This document shows positions 12,648 through 25,250 of a stretch of DNA of 64,000 nucleotides, one piece after another. The stretch covers positions 620,001 through 684,000 of the forward strand of contig NC_068569.1 of the NCBI RefSeq assembly GCF_025698545.1, written 5' to 3'. Source of the stretch: Gossypium raimondii. Lineage: Eukaryota; Streptophyta; Magnoliopsida; Malvales; Malvaceae. A model generated the notes under the pieces. That model searched no databases, was not told the DNA's origin, and was given only the letters and a program-made list of their open reading frames with translations. Both the position numbers and the translations under genes were made by a program. Position 1 is the stretch's first letter, and each line of letters starts with the position of its first letter.

Positions 12648-13076
12648 GGCATAATGACTAACTAAGCTCTTAACATTTATATATTCTGTCGATTTAATCC
12701 TTATTCTTTTTTGAGCTAAATTTGACTATCAACCTTTCAAAAATAATTGAATGCTGCCTTTTTTTTAATGAAAATACAAACTAACGTATATATATATTTA
12801 TATTATTTTTTTTAGATTTTGAATTCGCTTTTATTTTTTAATCATTTGTTAACATAATGTATACGACAAAATAGTGCTATGTCAGCATGAAGTATATGGA
12901 CTGCCATGTGGGTTGTCATGCCAACATCGTTAAAAAATTAATTTTTTAGTCAGTATTTCCATTTAAAAGAAAAACAATTTGACTCTTTTTAAAAGTAATG
13001 ATTTAATTTAGCTAAAAAAATAAGGGTCAAATTGATCAAATATATAAATATTGAGGGCTGAATTTATCATCATACC
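12648..13076. mobile_element. Foldback MITE, about 430 bp
   Basis: The left end GGCATAATGACTAACTAAGC pairs with the right end in reverse complement, GGTATGATGATAAATTCAGC. The next 35-40 bp (aacatttatatattctgtcg / aatatttatatatttgatca) also pair. Flanking 'aataataa' and 'taatactaa' are similar but not an exact duplication. The same ends occur at 771-949. It has no coding capacity. Superfamily is unassigned, possibly Mutator-like. Confidence 0.65.
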
Positions 13077-16000
13077 TAATACTAATCTTAAGAGAGAGAG
13101 AGAGTGGAGATAAATAGAATGATGAAAAGAGATCAAACAAGGTTTCAAGTGTGGGGAAAAAAAGTTTAGGCTAATGAGATCACCTTTTCTTTTTTAATTA
13201 ATTAAAAGGAATTAGTATGGCATCATATGCTTAAGGAGTGGGTATGCAAAAGACAAAAACCCAAGGAGCTTCCACCAGAAATTTCCTCTTTTTTCAATAT
13301 GAAAGATAAAATAATAGAAAAAAAAAGATGACATTACCCATTCATGCCCCTAAAACTACCCTTTTAGCTCTACCGGTGAAAACAAAACAACAAAGTCTAA
13401 AGTCAATTAAGATATGTAGTATACACATATTTCTGTAACCAAAAATAATAACATTATTTATTAAGGTCCCTCCACAGTCCACAAACTATTATTATTTTTA
13501 TTCTACATGTACTTGCTACCAAAGCTTAATTTCTTCCAATGGGGCAAAAGAGATTATTATAAACATGGGAAATTTGAAACTTTCTTTTATTATTCTAAGA
13601 AGTATTAATTCCATAACGAATGCATGAAGTAGTTGTTCAACAAATTAATGACCAAAGGTGAAATTAAAAGATTTGTACTCAGAAATTAATTTTTAATTTA
13701 AGTCGTGAGACACGCTTTTGAAATGCATTGAAGTTTTTTTTTTAATTAAATACAAATTTCCAGATAATGTTAAGGACAAGGCAAACTAGATGGAAAGACA
13801 GTCATTGAACTAATAAGTAACAGTAAGAATATGTGTCGTTCTTTTATTATAACATACAAACACTTAGACATTATTAAAACAGCCCAAGTTTGTCGTTTAC
13901 AAAGATTGCAATCTCCATATCATGACAATACAATATACTCCATATTGATTGCATTCATAAAATATCATTTTACCTCCCTTACCTTAAATCCCATTCATTC
14001 ATTAGCATGAGATTTCAAGTAAAATTATGAACTGAAAATTAGCCAAATTTATTCAAATTTTGAAGAAAAAACCATTTTTCTAATAATTTAGTGGCTTAAA
14101 TTAAATCTTTCGAATAATTGAATGACCAAAATATAATTTTATTAATAATTTAATGACATTGGATGTAATATACTCAATCTAATATATCGAGTTAAAAAAA
14201 TTTTCTTTGGGTTAACTATATGTTCAATTATATACATTCAAAACATACAAAAAGCCCTGAAATATCCAACTTTAATGGGACCAATATTATTTTTCATCTA
14301 TCGTAACATACTACAACAGTTCTATCAAAACATACAAAATTATTGTTTTTTTTTTTTACTCAGGACCCGCTTAGTTCGACTCATGAACTAGTTTATTTTG
14401 GATGTATATTTTTTTTATAATTTCAGTAAAATATATTTCAAACATTATTGAAGCAAAGCAAGAATGTAATTAGTGGTAGAGCAGACAGTATGTTCACTGA
14501 TACTGTCATATATATATATGTTGGGATGCAAGGTTTATAGTGATAAACAAGAGGTTGAAGATGTTGTGTAAGCATGGTGCCAAGGGAAAACATGAAGAAT
14601 TGGACCACCTTCTTTACATGAATTTGGCTGCATCCTTATTCTAACCCATTAATATTTAAATTATAAAATATGGTCATTTCCTTCTCTCATTTTCTCTGCC
14701 AAATTTGTTCTTTTTCTCTTTCTTTCTTTTTTTTCCCTTTCCATGTCTTTTAAAGTTCTGATTTTGAGAGCTGTCTCCTCTATCTTTTATCTTATTTACA
14801 TAAAATAAATAAATTTCATCATAAATTTAAGTCCCAAAAAAATAAAACCATAAAATAAAATAAAGTCCCAGAAAAACCTCCCGTTCGAAAGCCTCTTTCT
14901 TTTCTTCCACGGGAGCTTAAAGTTTCGTCTTGCAAAAGTGGGATAGCACGAACTTTTGTGTGCTTTGTATTGTTATTAATTCTTATATATTTGTTTCCTC
15001 AATCCTTATATTTTGAAAAAAATTTATGATTTAATCTCTGTATTTAAAAGGTTAAATTTTAAGTCTTTCTTTTTTTTTTAATTTAAAAATCTCAGTCTAA
15101 CCATTAACATTATTAATATTTTTCTATCAAAATTTGTGAATTTAGCATTTTAATTAGATTGTCCTCATATGTCGTGATATTTTAAGTTGACAAATTTTGA
15201 TTAAAATTACTAGCAACGATAATGATTGGACTAGGATTGTTAAATTAAAAAATAAGAATTGTATTTTTAAAAATATTTTTTAAGCTGAACCGGTGATCAA
15301 ATTGGTCAGATCATCGGTTCACAGGTCTAATCGTCTAATCGGTCCGATTAAAAATTATTAAAAATTCAAAAAAAAATTTAAAATCTCGATTCAACCAGTT
15401 CTCAATCTAATCAGTTCAAAGCCACTTTCCGGACTTATTCCCCCAATTGATTCTTGGTCCGGTCCAATTCAAACAATACTAATTTTTAACTTTTAAAGCA
15501 TAAGGATTAAATCTCAAATTGTGGAGAAGCACATGGACTCGTAACAAAATTTAACCGTTTTTAATATTCTAAGGTAAATATGGATTTCAATTATTTTAGG
15601 CACATAATGTTTACTTCTTTTATCTACTCAATTTGTTTTTTATGAGAGAACAAAAAAGCTTATTAAATTTTGAATCACACTTTATATGTACTTCTTCATT
15701 AATATTGATTATTTTAAAAAATGTTTTTTTTACATATACTTTTAAATTTTGTATGAGGTGTAAAAAATTATCGCACAAGCTAATATATTATTACGGTTAA
15801 AATTTTAACAAATTGATAAACTCTTTCATTTAAAGAAAATTAATAATTAAAATTTAAAATTGAGCACGAAAATAAAAAATAAAGTTAAAATGATAAATAT
15901 TAAATTTTAGAAAAAATTATCATCATTACAATTTTTTATATCAAAACATAAAATTTATTTTTCCAAATACTTGAAAAGCCAAAAAATATATTGATTAGGA

Positions 16001-16369
16001 GTATTTATCTTTCTATTTCTTAAAATAAAATAGTCGTAAGTTTTATATAACAAAGTCAATTATTAGAAAAGGAAATAAAAAAGTCAAAATAAAATGTTTT
16101 ATTAAGGTGACGAAGCAAGTTAATCATGCAAAAAGCACCTATTGAAAAGAAAAGAATATTTTTGTGGAAAAATGAATTAAGCATTGTAATCAAGAAATGG
16201 GAAAAATGGGATTTAAATAACAACAATACGAAGCCATGCATAAATAGAAAGCTATTTCACATTTCGTCAAAACCTCCAATGATGGATTTAGAAATTTAGG
16301 CAAAGTTGGGTCCCCAATTTAACTACTGTTTTCTTTTATATGCTTTCCTAACTTCTTTACCACGTACTA

Positions 16370-16870
16370 TAATTTTTTATCCCTAAACTTGATAATTAGT
16401 TTTGTTTTAGTATCTATAATTTTTTTATATATTTTTTAGCACTTAATCTCGATAACTAGATCCATTTTGATCCTTTAACTTGAAAAAGTAAATTTTTGAT
16501 GATGTGATACTTTGAGATTGTGCCGCATCATCACTTGAAAATTTAAAAATCTATATAATTTGCGAGTTGATAATGTTGTATAATCTTAAAAAAAATCACA
16601 TTTAGCATTTTAATAACTGAATCAGTGGTTGAACAATTCGAACCATTGATTCAACTAGTTCAATCGATTTAAGCGTTGGACCAACAATAGTTAAATAAAT
16701 AATTAAAAATTAAACTTGTTCAACTATCAATTTTATCTCGATTTTTTTAATTTCAAATAATTTTAAGTCAATCAATTTACCCTTTGTTTGGACCATCATA
16801 TTCATAGATCAAAATGAATCTAATTTTCAATTCAATGATCAAAATGGATAAAAATATAGACATCAAAGTG
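16370..16870. repeat. Candidate decayed foldback element
   Basis: Left-hand blocks such as 'ccctaaacttgataattagttt' and 'gatccattttgatccttt' are echoed in reverse complement by right-hand blocks such as 'aatgatcaaaatggataaaa' near 16836-16856. Pairing is imperfect and no target duplication was found, so the limits are approximate. Confidence 0.35.
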
Positions 16871-17338
16871 ATTTTAATTAATAAGTTAAAAAGGTAAAAT
16901 ATTATATTATCTTTTTTACTAATATATATAATTGAGATATTTTATAATACAGTAAAATGTGATTAATGAAAGCATTATTTAAATTTGGTTTAGAAATACA
17001 TATTGGGAAAAGGTGTGTGATGAGAGGAAATGGTGCACCTTGCCTGCTGTTCCACAAGTCAAAACTAAAAAAAGTTGACAGCTTTTTAGATTCTTTGCAA
17101 ATAGTAAGGTCAAAGCAAAAGCAAAAGCTACTATAAAGCACATCCTTTTTGAACAATAAGTAATGAGCCAAATTGGGGTCATCATTTTAATCATCCACCT
17201 ACAAACTCTTCCTCCAATAAGTCACCCCTTACTTTACATTATTACTTTTATTTCTTCATTTTAAGATAGCTAAAGAAAATTTGGCATAACAAGTTGCCAT
17301 TTTTGTTATTAAGTTAGATTCACCCCTTCTTACAAGTA

Positions 17339-17362
17339 ATATATATATATATATATATATAT
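17339..17362. repeat. (AT)12 microsatellite
   Basis: Twelve uninterrupted AT units. Confidence 0.95.
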
Positions 17363-18539
17363 TTCAAAAATTTATAAATTAATTTTTTTTATTTTTAGAA
17401 ATTTAGTCTCCTTATTCGTTAGATTTAAAATCTAATTTTAATTACATGACTATCAAGTTAATCTTTTCTACCCGTATTAACAAATTAGTGCTGAAATTTA
17501 AAAACTTATGATAAAACTAGGATCTCAAGACTCAAAAATCCCATGCCTTATTTTTCAAACTAATTATTAGTGCAGTTTTAAAAAAAATACTGTTTTTGTC
17601 ATTTAGCGGTAATCTCAGAGATAAAAGGAAAGGAAGTAAGCAACATTTTGGTTGAAGGGAAGAAAATATTATCATTAACAACTTTCGCAATCATAATTAA
17701 CAATAATTAAACAACAGGTTTGGTGCCCATAAACTTTTCAATCCTTTTTACAATTTCTTACATAACGTATTGCTTTTAGTAAATTAGCATTAAAATATCA
17801 ATTAATTATTCATATTTTCGTTACTCAATTATAAATATCACCTTTTAACTTCAACCAAATGCGTGTTGGACGTGTCAACATTTTGAAGGAGGGTATTATT
17901 AATACATTTACCACTTCTTTTTATAATTATCCAACCGAGCACATGATTGAAACTTATTTTTCAAAAATAAAATCTTAAATTATTGCACTTTGTCCAAACA
18001 AGAAAGTTATATAAATAAATCCTTGATTTTAATATTAAACTAAAAATATTTTAAATTTTAAAATTCATTTATATTTTATGTTTATGTGAATTATTTATTA
18101 AATGAAAATAAAATAATATTTTAAGATTTCTTTAAAGTGTTTATGTGCATAATACAGTCATTCTTTTGAAAATTCTGATTACTCTTTTAAATTTTATGAT
18201 GTTAAAATCAATAAAAATCTAAAAATTTCAAATTCAAAATAAAATTTATTTTAATATTGAAATCAAGGATTTTATAAATAAATATCATATTATAAAAGCA
18301 TATTTACTCTAAAAATAATATAACAGCTTGTTTCGAAAGGAAAAAAAATGCTTAGGTGACTATTTTTTAGAGGAGGTGGCATCGTAACTTTGGGACAAGA
18401 GTCATGGACTATCAATTGACACTGTTCATTTAAAATTTAAAATAATAGCTACTCTAAAAAAAATAGAAAACAATTGAATTAATTGCATAATATCAATTTC
18501 TAATCTTTAATGATATAATTCATGGCATTAATGAATATT

Positions 18540-18650
18540 GCGTGTTGCCTTACTGGTTAGGATGTTCATCATTCTAAGTGTGACCTGGATTTAAATCATA
18601 CTAGTCGCGTTGTTGTAAGTATTTTGTCTTCTTCTTATAGTTCACAAAAA
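18540..18650 (+). repeat. tRNA-derived SINE-like head
   Basis: The segment carries TTACTGGTTAGGATGTTC, close to a pol III A box (TRGYNNARNGG-like). About 35 bases later it carries GACCTGGATTTAAATCATAC, close to a B box (GGTTCAAATCC). A 'gtcttcttcttatagttc' tail and an A run follow. Order and spacing fit a tRNA-derived SINE; it does not fold as a functional tRNA by eye. No target duplication was found. Confidence 0.4.
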
Positions 18651-18956
18651 AAAATCATGACATACATAATTAGATGGTCATATATAATAATTTTTTAAAT
18701 TGTACATAACAATCAATGAAAAAAATTATTTTTAACTCTTAAAAGATTATATTAAACTATAAATAATAAAAATCATTATTAGTATTACAATTATAGGTAA
18801 AAGTTGGATCTCTTGTATTAAAAGTTAAATTGCATTTTACTCATTCTACTACATAATTGTCAAATTAATTATTTCTGTTAAAATTTTTATCCAATAGTAT
18901 TATTAAAAACTAACATAACAAATAAAATAACTAAATAATGACACATGGTATGTCAG

Positions 18957-19583
18957 TAGACCTCATCATGGGTCGGGACACTCGCCTAGGTCTGAATGTC
19001 TGCTAGAAAAATGAGAGGGGTTGGGCAAAAATATATGTCCAAAAAATGAGTTTGGACAAAAAGAGTAAGGCTCACTTAGAAAATAGGTCGAGCCTTGGGC
19101 AAGACTTCTTTGGCCCAGGCTTAGCATGACCCGAATTTGACAAAAAATTTTGATGTTGTATGTTATTCTTTACTGTTGTTATGTTGTTGTTTTGCCATCA
19201 TCTCATTATTATATTGTTACTATTTTGTTGTTATTGTTTAGATATTGTATAATTTTTGTTTTTATTGTTAATTTTATTATTATTTCAAAGGCATTTGCTT
19301 ATTAAGTTGCAATTATATTAGTGTTATTTAAGTATAAAGACCTTTTTTAATATGTATTTTCAATTTGTTGAAAAACATTTATTTTAATATTTTTAGCTTA
19401 TTTTATGTATTATATTTTTAAAATTTTCTATAAAAATAATCAAAAAAATTAATACGAACAGACCGGGCTCGGCTTTAGCAATTTTTTTAGGCCGGGCTTG
19501 GATTAAATTTTAGATCGATTTTTGGGCCTAGGCCTAAATTTTTGTATTGACTCAACCCGGAGCCGACCCATGATTAACTCTAT
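18957..19583 (-). mobile_element. hAT-related non-autonomous element, copy 1 (inverted)
   Basis: The ends carry 'ctcatcatgggtcggg' and, on the far side, 'gagccgacccatgattaa', an inverted pair. GGCCCAGG/GGGCCTAGGCC-type motifs lie just inside. The A/T core at about 19250-19445 is the reverse complement of the core of the element at 33826-34478: the 'ggcatttgcttattaagttg', 'agtgttatttaagtataaa' and 'ttttatgtattatatttt' blocks all match. No intact duplication remains, so this is an older copy. hAT assignment rests on likeness to the intact element at 56612-57073. Confidence 0.6.
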
Positions 19584-22500
19584 ATGTCACGAACATCTCA
19601 TGCTAATGTATAAAAACAAATTTTTAACAAATTAAATAGATGAAATTTTTAAAAAATAATCACTTTACTATTTAATCTAAAAAATGTAATTTAATTTATA
19701 TTTTTACCTGCAATTACATTAAAAATATATAATGAGGGATGAATTAGCATAGGAAGAAATTGAGGGAGGAAAAAATTATATTAGTGAAAAAGTAAGGTGG
19801 TGGGGAGGGGTATTAGGGTCATTTGAAAAGGAGAAAAAGTTGAAAAAAACTGGAAGAAAAAAAGCAGAGAAGCAGGTGGCAAAGATACGTGAACGGTAAT
19901 AAATGCAGAAAGTTGAAAACTTTCTCTTACATTTAAACTCACACCTTTAATTTTTGTTTTCTCGGTCGCCGGAAAAGGAAAGGACTAAGTTTCACGCGTC
20001 AGCTTTTTATTTTTAATTTTTTGTTTGCTTCGCTACACGACAAATTTCATATTCTGGCGATAAAAAAAAAAAATCCCAAAATTCGGTCCGGATGAACGGC
20101 CCAGATATATCGAAAGGGCGTGGAAGGCAAGCGCGTGAGAAAGGGGAATATTTAAAAAAAGGATTAGTTGTAGGAAGAGAGAAAAAAGGAAGCTCGAAAA
20201 ACGCGTAAAAGGGAAGGGAAGAGAAGAGGGCGTGCGTTACAAAAAAGGCGAATAATATGAAAATGTATAATATAGAAGGAAAAGGAGACGATGATGATGA
20301 TTTTTGTTCCTTTAAGACTTGCTCTCTTTTTCTTACATAATAAAGTAGTTGTTGGCATTAGAAGTATCAAATCACTTTTTGTAAAGTCAGGAATCCCAAA
20401 AAGGTCTTTTTCTTTTTTTCACTCCCCAATTATATAAACTTTGCTTCTTTTCACTCTTTTCCTTTTTCCATTTAGATTACCAATCTCTTAAATAATAAAA
20501 GAGTTTTTTTATAAATATTTTCATAAAATTAAATGTTTAAAATACTTGATGCCAAATTTTAATAAGTTGGACCTTATTAGGTGATATTTTAATTTGATCT
20601 AATTAGGTGGTAATATATATGAAGATAAATTGATAAAATCTATCAACAATTTGTACAAAATTTTAGCCCAATTTTATTTTATTTACACTAAAAATAATCG
20701 ATTTTCTAGTTGTTTTTAGCACTAAATAATCGTACACCCAGGATGAGATAAGATAATATATAGTAAAGAATGGAAAAGAGTTAAAAAGGAACTTTTAAGG
20801 ATTATTTTAGTGTTGGGTTATTTTTTAATAGAATTGACGTGCATCGGGTCGGCCGAATTTTAGATAATAATTCAAGGAATTATCAATGACTCTCGCACCA
20901 TAAGTCTTTAACCCCTTTTTTTAAATGTTTTTTACAATTGAACATTAATACAAAGAATGATTATAAGTTCAGCTGAGACCAAGTCAATTTCAATTTTAAG
21001 GACTTTATCTAAAATTTGACACGTGCTTCTTTTACTATCGTGGAAGTATAAAAGGATAATCCACTTCAACACACTCAAATTCACGTCTTCTTACACTGTC
21101 AAAAGAGTTAAAGCCTCAATTGACTATTTTACAGAAATTTTAAAAAAAAAATTAACTTAGGCTCTAATGTTTGAATTAATTCTCGTTTTGGTCACCCGCA
21201 GCTAAATTAATAATAAAGAGCCTTTTTCTATCTAGTATAATAACACGTCATTTAGTACTCAATACTTACATATTTTATCAATTTGATCCTAATCCTAAAT
21301 AATTCAATAAATTTAACCTTTCACATTTAAAAACTCTATCAATTTAATCCTCAAACTTCCTCATCAAAAGATGAAGGCTTTGGTTAGGAAGTTTGAGGAT
21401 GAATTTGATGTTCAAATATTTAGAATCATGATCAAATTGATAGAATAAGTATTGAGGACTAAATATGTTATTATACTAGTTTAAAAAAACTTTTTGTTAT
21501 CAAATTAGCGCGAATGACTTGAATAAGAATGATTTGAAACCGATGGTTAAATTAATTTTTTAAATCATAATTAAGTGAGGATTTGTATTGTGAAACTTTT
21601 GATGCTAAATATTGTGCAATAAAATTTAATTATTTAAAATTAGCAGGATAATTAGTCCTTAGAGTTCACTCAACAACCTTTGATTTTTCAAGATGCCCTT
21701 TGAAAATATCGAATTACATTTGTATTTTAAATACTTATTTACACACATCTTAAATAAGTGGCTTAAGAGCAGTGACGAGTACAAGCAGCTTATTAGAAAA
21801 ATTACCATAAATTAAAAATAAGTGAAATTGTGGTTAGGATCATAAAACCAAAACTAGAAGACATGATGACACCAAGTGTACCATTCGTTAAATTAGTCAA
21901 TTTTCTTATCATCATTTTACGTGATATATAATTATTGCTCTCTATATAACAGAAAATGAAATCAAATACTGCTCTTTAAAAAAATGAAAATACAAATATC
22001 TGTCCTTTCATTTAATTCCTAATTTAATTACATTTCCATTTTAATATTTATTTTAAACTCGTAGTTTAATTTATAACTAAATATCCTTTTATCAATTTTT
22101 TTGTTTTTATTTTTGTAACATTATTAGTTTAAATTATTTTTACATCCTATTTTTTTATGTAACTTAGATAAAATTCTAAACATCTTAATTATTACTTAAA
22201 TAATATTAGTTATTAATTTAAATAATATTGTTTAGCATTAATTACATAAAGTAAAAATGTATTATGTATTGAATATGTTAAAAATATTTTAATTATTATT
22301 TAAATTTTTAATTATAATATTTGAATTTATATTCAATAATTCAAATAAAAAATATTATTTTACATCAATTAATGCAAATAAAAATATAGTATTTAAAAAG
22401 CGTATTAAATATTAAATATGTAAAATCACATGCAATACATATGACATTAAAATTAATTTTTATGAAATAATTCAATATATTTAGTTTATGGTAATTCAAT

Positions 22501-23805
22501 ATATAATTAAAATTTTATTATTTATAATTAAGATAAAAGGAATAAAATAAATTCATCACTAGGAAGTTTTTTTTTGTATTTTTAGATTATGTATATACTT
22601 TTTGAAAATTTTAAGGGATGATGTGTCACTCTCTCAGTATGTCGTGTCATTGTACTTTAATGGAATCCAAGTTTAGGGTCCAAATTGAAAAAGTTGTTAA
22701 ATTTCAAGACTAATGTAGATCAATAAAAAAATTTAAGGACTAAATTAAAAAATATATCAAGTTTAAAAGCTACATGTTGCCTTTATTACTTAGTTTAACG
22801 TTGAAAAAAATATATTAAAAATATAAGATTATTTGAAAGTAAAAATAGTTGAAAATGTTAGAGATGAAGAAATATATTTTAATTTTGATATTCATAAATA
22901 ATTTTTAAGTTTATAAGTATAAATGCAATATATCATAAATGTAATAAAATTGTAAATATAAAAGTATATTCAAATAAATATAAAGCATAAGCGAACGAAG
23001 ATTTGATATAAAATCGAACAAAACTCATGCATAATAATTGTGCATGTGAGCTTAAAGATCTTTATCAACGTTATCAAATTGTGGTATGTTCATAAAGATT
23101 TTAATTTAAATGCATAAAATTGTATGTTTGAGAAGTGTGGATACAATGATGCAAGGAGGGAGTACATAGAAGAGAGCAGTGGTTATTATGGAAGCTAGTT
23201 CATCAAATTGGGCCGGAGAGCTGGAGGCTACGGAGAACAAAGGTGGAGAGAATGTTGATAATAAGAACTTTGAAGAGTATTGACAGAATATAGACTTAGT
23301 ATTCTCAAGAGTCCATCCCCTCTTTATTGTTTTGAGGGGTATTTATAGGGAGGGGTCATTTGTAATATGGTGTTAACGTGTTGGTTGATGACCTAACGAT
23401 TTCATGGTCCTAACAACGATTGGGTCATCTGTTGCTCGGATAGTTCCTTGAGAAGGTGAGTTCACAGGTGACCTCCTGCCTTGCTGATGGCAGGCCTATT
23501 GTTCAGAGTTTTCTAGGCTTGTCACATGTCTTGTCGCGGAGGTATTACAAGAAGAAAACAAAATGTTAAATTATACTTTAAGTCTTTGTACTCTTCTCAA
23601 ATTTGAAATTTAGTTAATGTACTTTTGTTTTTAAGAATTCAATCCCTATAATTTTCATATTTTGAAATCTAAGTCCTATTGTTAACATTGCTAAAATTAT
23701 TTCAGTAAATTCAAGTTTATTACAACATTATTTTTTTAGTTATGTTGCTAGTAATTAAGTTTTTTTAATTTCAAAATAGCACACTAGTGAAAAGGTGTTA
23801 ACAGC
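19584..23805. other. Intergenic DNA with GC-richer island and repeats
   Basis: About 19850-20250 is markedly less AT-rich than its surroundings ('ggtcgccggaaaagg', 'ttcggtccggatgaacggcc', 'ggcgtggaaggcaagcgcgtg') and has no recognisable frame. About 23160-23560 is also GC-richer and contains GGGGTATTTATAGGGAGGGG, a TATA-like core; it resembles retroelement or promoter sequence but no ends were found. The rest is AT-rich, with the foldback element at 21232-21479. Confidence 0.45.
21232..21479. mobile_element. Short foldback MITE, about 248 bp
   Basis: The left end CTAGTATAATAACACGTCAT pairs with the right end in reverse complement, CTAGTATAATAACATATTTA. The first 14 bp are perfect, and pairing continues through 'tagtactcaatactta / tagtcctcaatactta' and 'atcaatttgatc'. 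A second inner pair, 'cctcaaacttcct' / 'aggaagtttgagg', sits at the centre. It has no coding potential. Target duplication could not be fixed, so superfamily is unknown. Confidence 0.7.
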
Positions 23806-23925
23806 GATAACAATTGGATAAAAAAATTAAAGTAAAAAAAAGTAAATTCCTAAAAATAAAAAGAGATAACAATTGGATAAAAAAATTAAAGTAAAAAAAA
23901 GTAAATTCCTAAAAATAAAAAGAGA
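23806..23925. repeat. Exact 59-bp tandem duplication
   Basis: The unit beginning GATAACAATTGGATAAAAAA starts at 23806 and again at 23865, with both copies identical to about 23923. Exact identity implies a recent duplication. It lies about 1.3 kb upstream of the SMAX1 start codon. Confidence 0.9.
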
Positions 23926-25250
23926 TGTGTAAATTTAAAAAATGGAGAAGAGTTTAGGGACGGCAAAAGAGAGAGAGAGAGAGAGAGGGTATGAAAAGGT
24001 AAAAATCGTGGGATGTGTTTGCAGCGACGGCAAGTGTGAAAAGCACAAAATATTGGTTGAATTACTACCCTATTATCGATCTGATTCAAATTATTTTTCA
24101 ATCTCTTAGCCCCACATTCCCTCTTATATTTCATTACGTGTGAGAACTCATTCATCTATAATTTCATTTTTATTTAAACAAGATAAAAGATTAAGAAAAA
24201 GAAGAAGAAGAGCAGCCAGTACAATCCACCACAGTTATGAGAGAGAGAGAGATGAAAAGTAAAAAGCAATCTTCTGGCGATGATGAATGAATTTTATTTA
24301 TTTTATTCATTTCTCTCTCTAAAAAAGGTGTTTGTCTCACCTCATTATCTTTAATGTATTGATGTATAGAGACAAGAGAAAGTAAGCTTTAAGTTTATTA
24401 TTTAATTAATACTTTATTATTATAAAAATATTGAAAAATAGAAAAGAAAGGAAGGGATGACACAAAAAGGAGAGCAGATTTGCACTGCCCAGAAAGCATT
24501 TTTCAGAATTCCTTGCATACTCTTACTACTTCCAATTCTCTAATTTTTAGAAATTCCTTTTCTTTTTTTTTTCAAATAAAAACAAAACCATTTTTTAGTT
24601 TTTTTTTCCTAACTAATATCACTTTCCCTTCTTCTTCTTCTTCTTCCTTTTTTTTTTCTTTTCAATTTTTACTTTTTACCCAATTTTGTGGCGGCCAGGC
24701 TAGGTAGAGTCTAAAACTTGCACTTAAATTGTGCTTGGATATATATATATTTTTTTTGGGGTTATTTGATGAATCATATAGAAAGAGATAGAAAATAGAA
24801 AGAGAAAAAGAACAAGAAAGGGAAGAGAAATGGGGAGTTTCTTGTGAAAGAGGGGATCTGATCTCTCCTTTTCGCGTTGAATTTTCTTTCTAATCTTAAC
24901 TTTCTAATACCCACTTTTTGTTTTTGTTTTTTTTTTTTGAGAAAAATTTAATTTTTTTGTGTGTGTGTGAAGAGAAGACAGATGGAGAGAAAATATATAA
25001 ACAAAAAAAAAAAGATCACACATAATCACTTAAAAAGCTGAGAAGGTTATAAGCTCTCTATCTATGGTTTCTTTCATAGTTTCTTGTTTTTGTCTGTAAA
25101 AAGCTTTCATTTGGTGATTTATTTGGGTCTGTCTATTTCTATTATATATTTTTTCTTTCTTTTTTAGACAATAGAAAGTAGAGACCTAAAAACAAATTAA
25201 AAATATAGAGATAGATACACAGAAAGGAAGAGGAGAAGAAGAAGAAGAAG
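23926..25250 (+). promoter_or_regulatory. SMAX1 upstream region and probable 5' leader
   Basis: The stretch is rich in GA/CT microsatellites ((GA)n at 23969-23987 and 24239-24252, CTT repeats near 24630-24650, GAA repeats just before the ATG). A TATATATATAT run lies at about 24740. Pyrimidine- and purine-rich leaders are common in plant 5' UTRs. The transcription start cannot be placed from sequence, and short upstream ATGs occur, so leader length is uncertain. Confidence 0.4.

Larger units (their letters stand above)
13077..18956. other. Long AT-rich intergenic stretch with decayed repeats
   Basis: No gene is recognisable. Repeat-like material includes about 14990-15545 (alternating 'taaatct / aaggattaaatct' blocks, with an inner 'gaaccggtgatc..' segment at about 15286-15475) and the foldback candidate at 16370-16870. 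A tRNA-like SINE head lies at about 18540-18615. Overlapping reverse open frames at 16902-17194 are uninformative. Confidence 0.5.

Noticed and set aside
14520..14640. Possible hairpin ('gggatgcaaggttta' versus 'ggctgcatccttat')
   Set aside because: Complementarity is short and does not match any plant microRNA I know; not enough for a MIR call.
15286..15475. GAACCGGTGATC..-type repeat resembling part of 16620-16800
   Set aside because: Shared wording is short, no ends or duplication could be fixed, so no element was called.
18540..18615. Functional tRNA gene
   Set aside because: A- and B-box-like motifs are present but the cloverleaf stems do not pair convincingly; treated as a SINE-like head.
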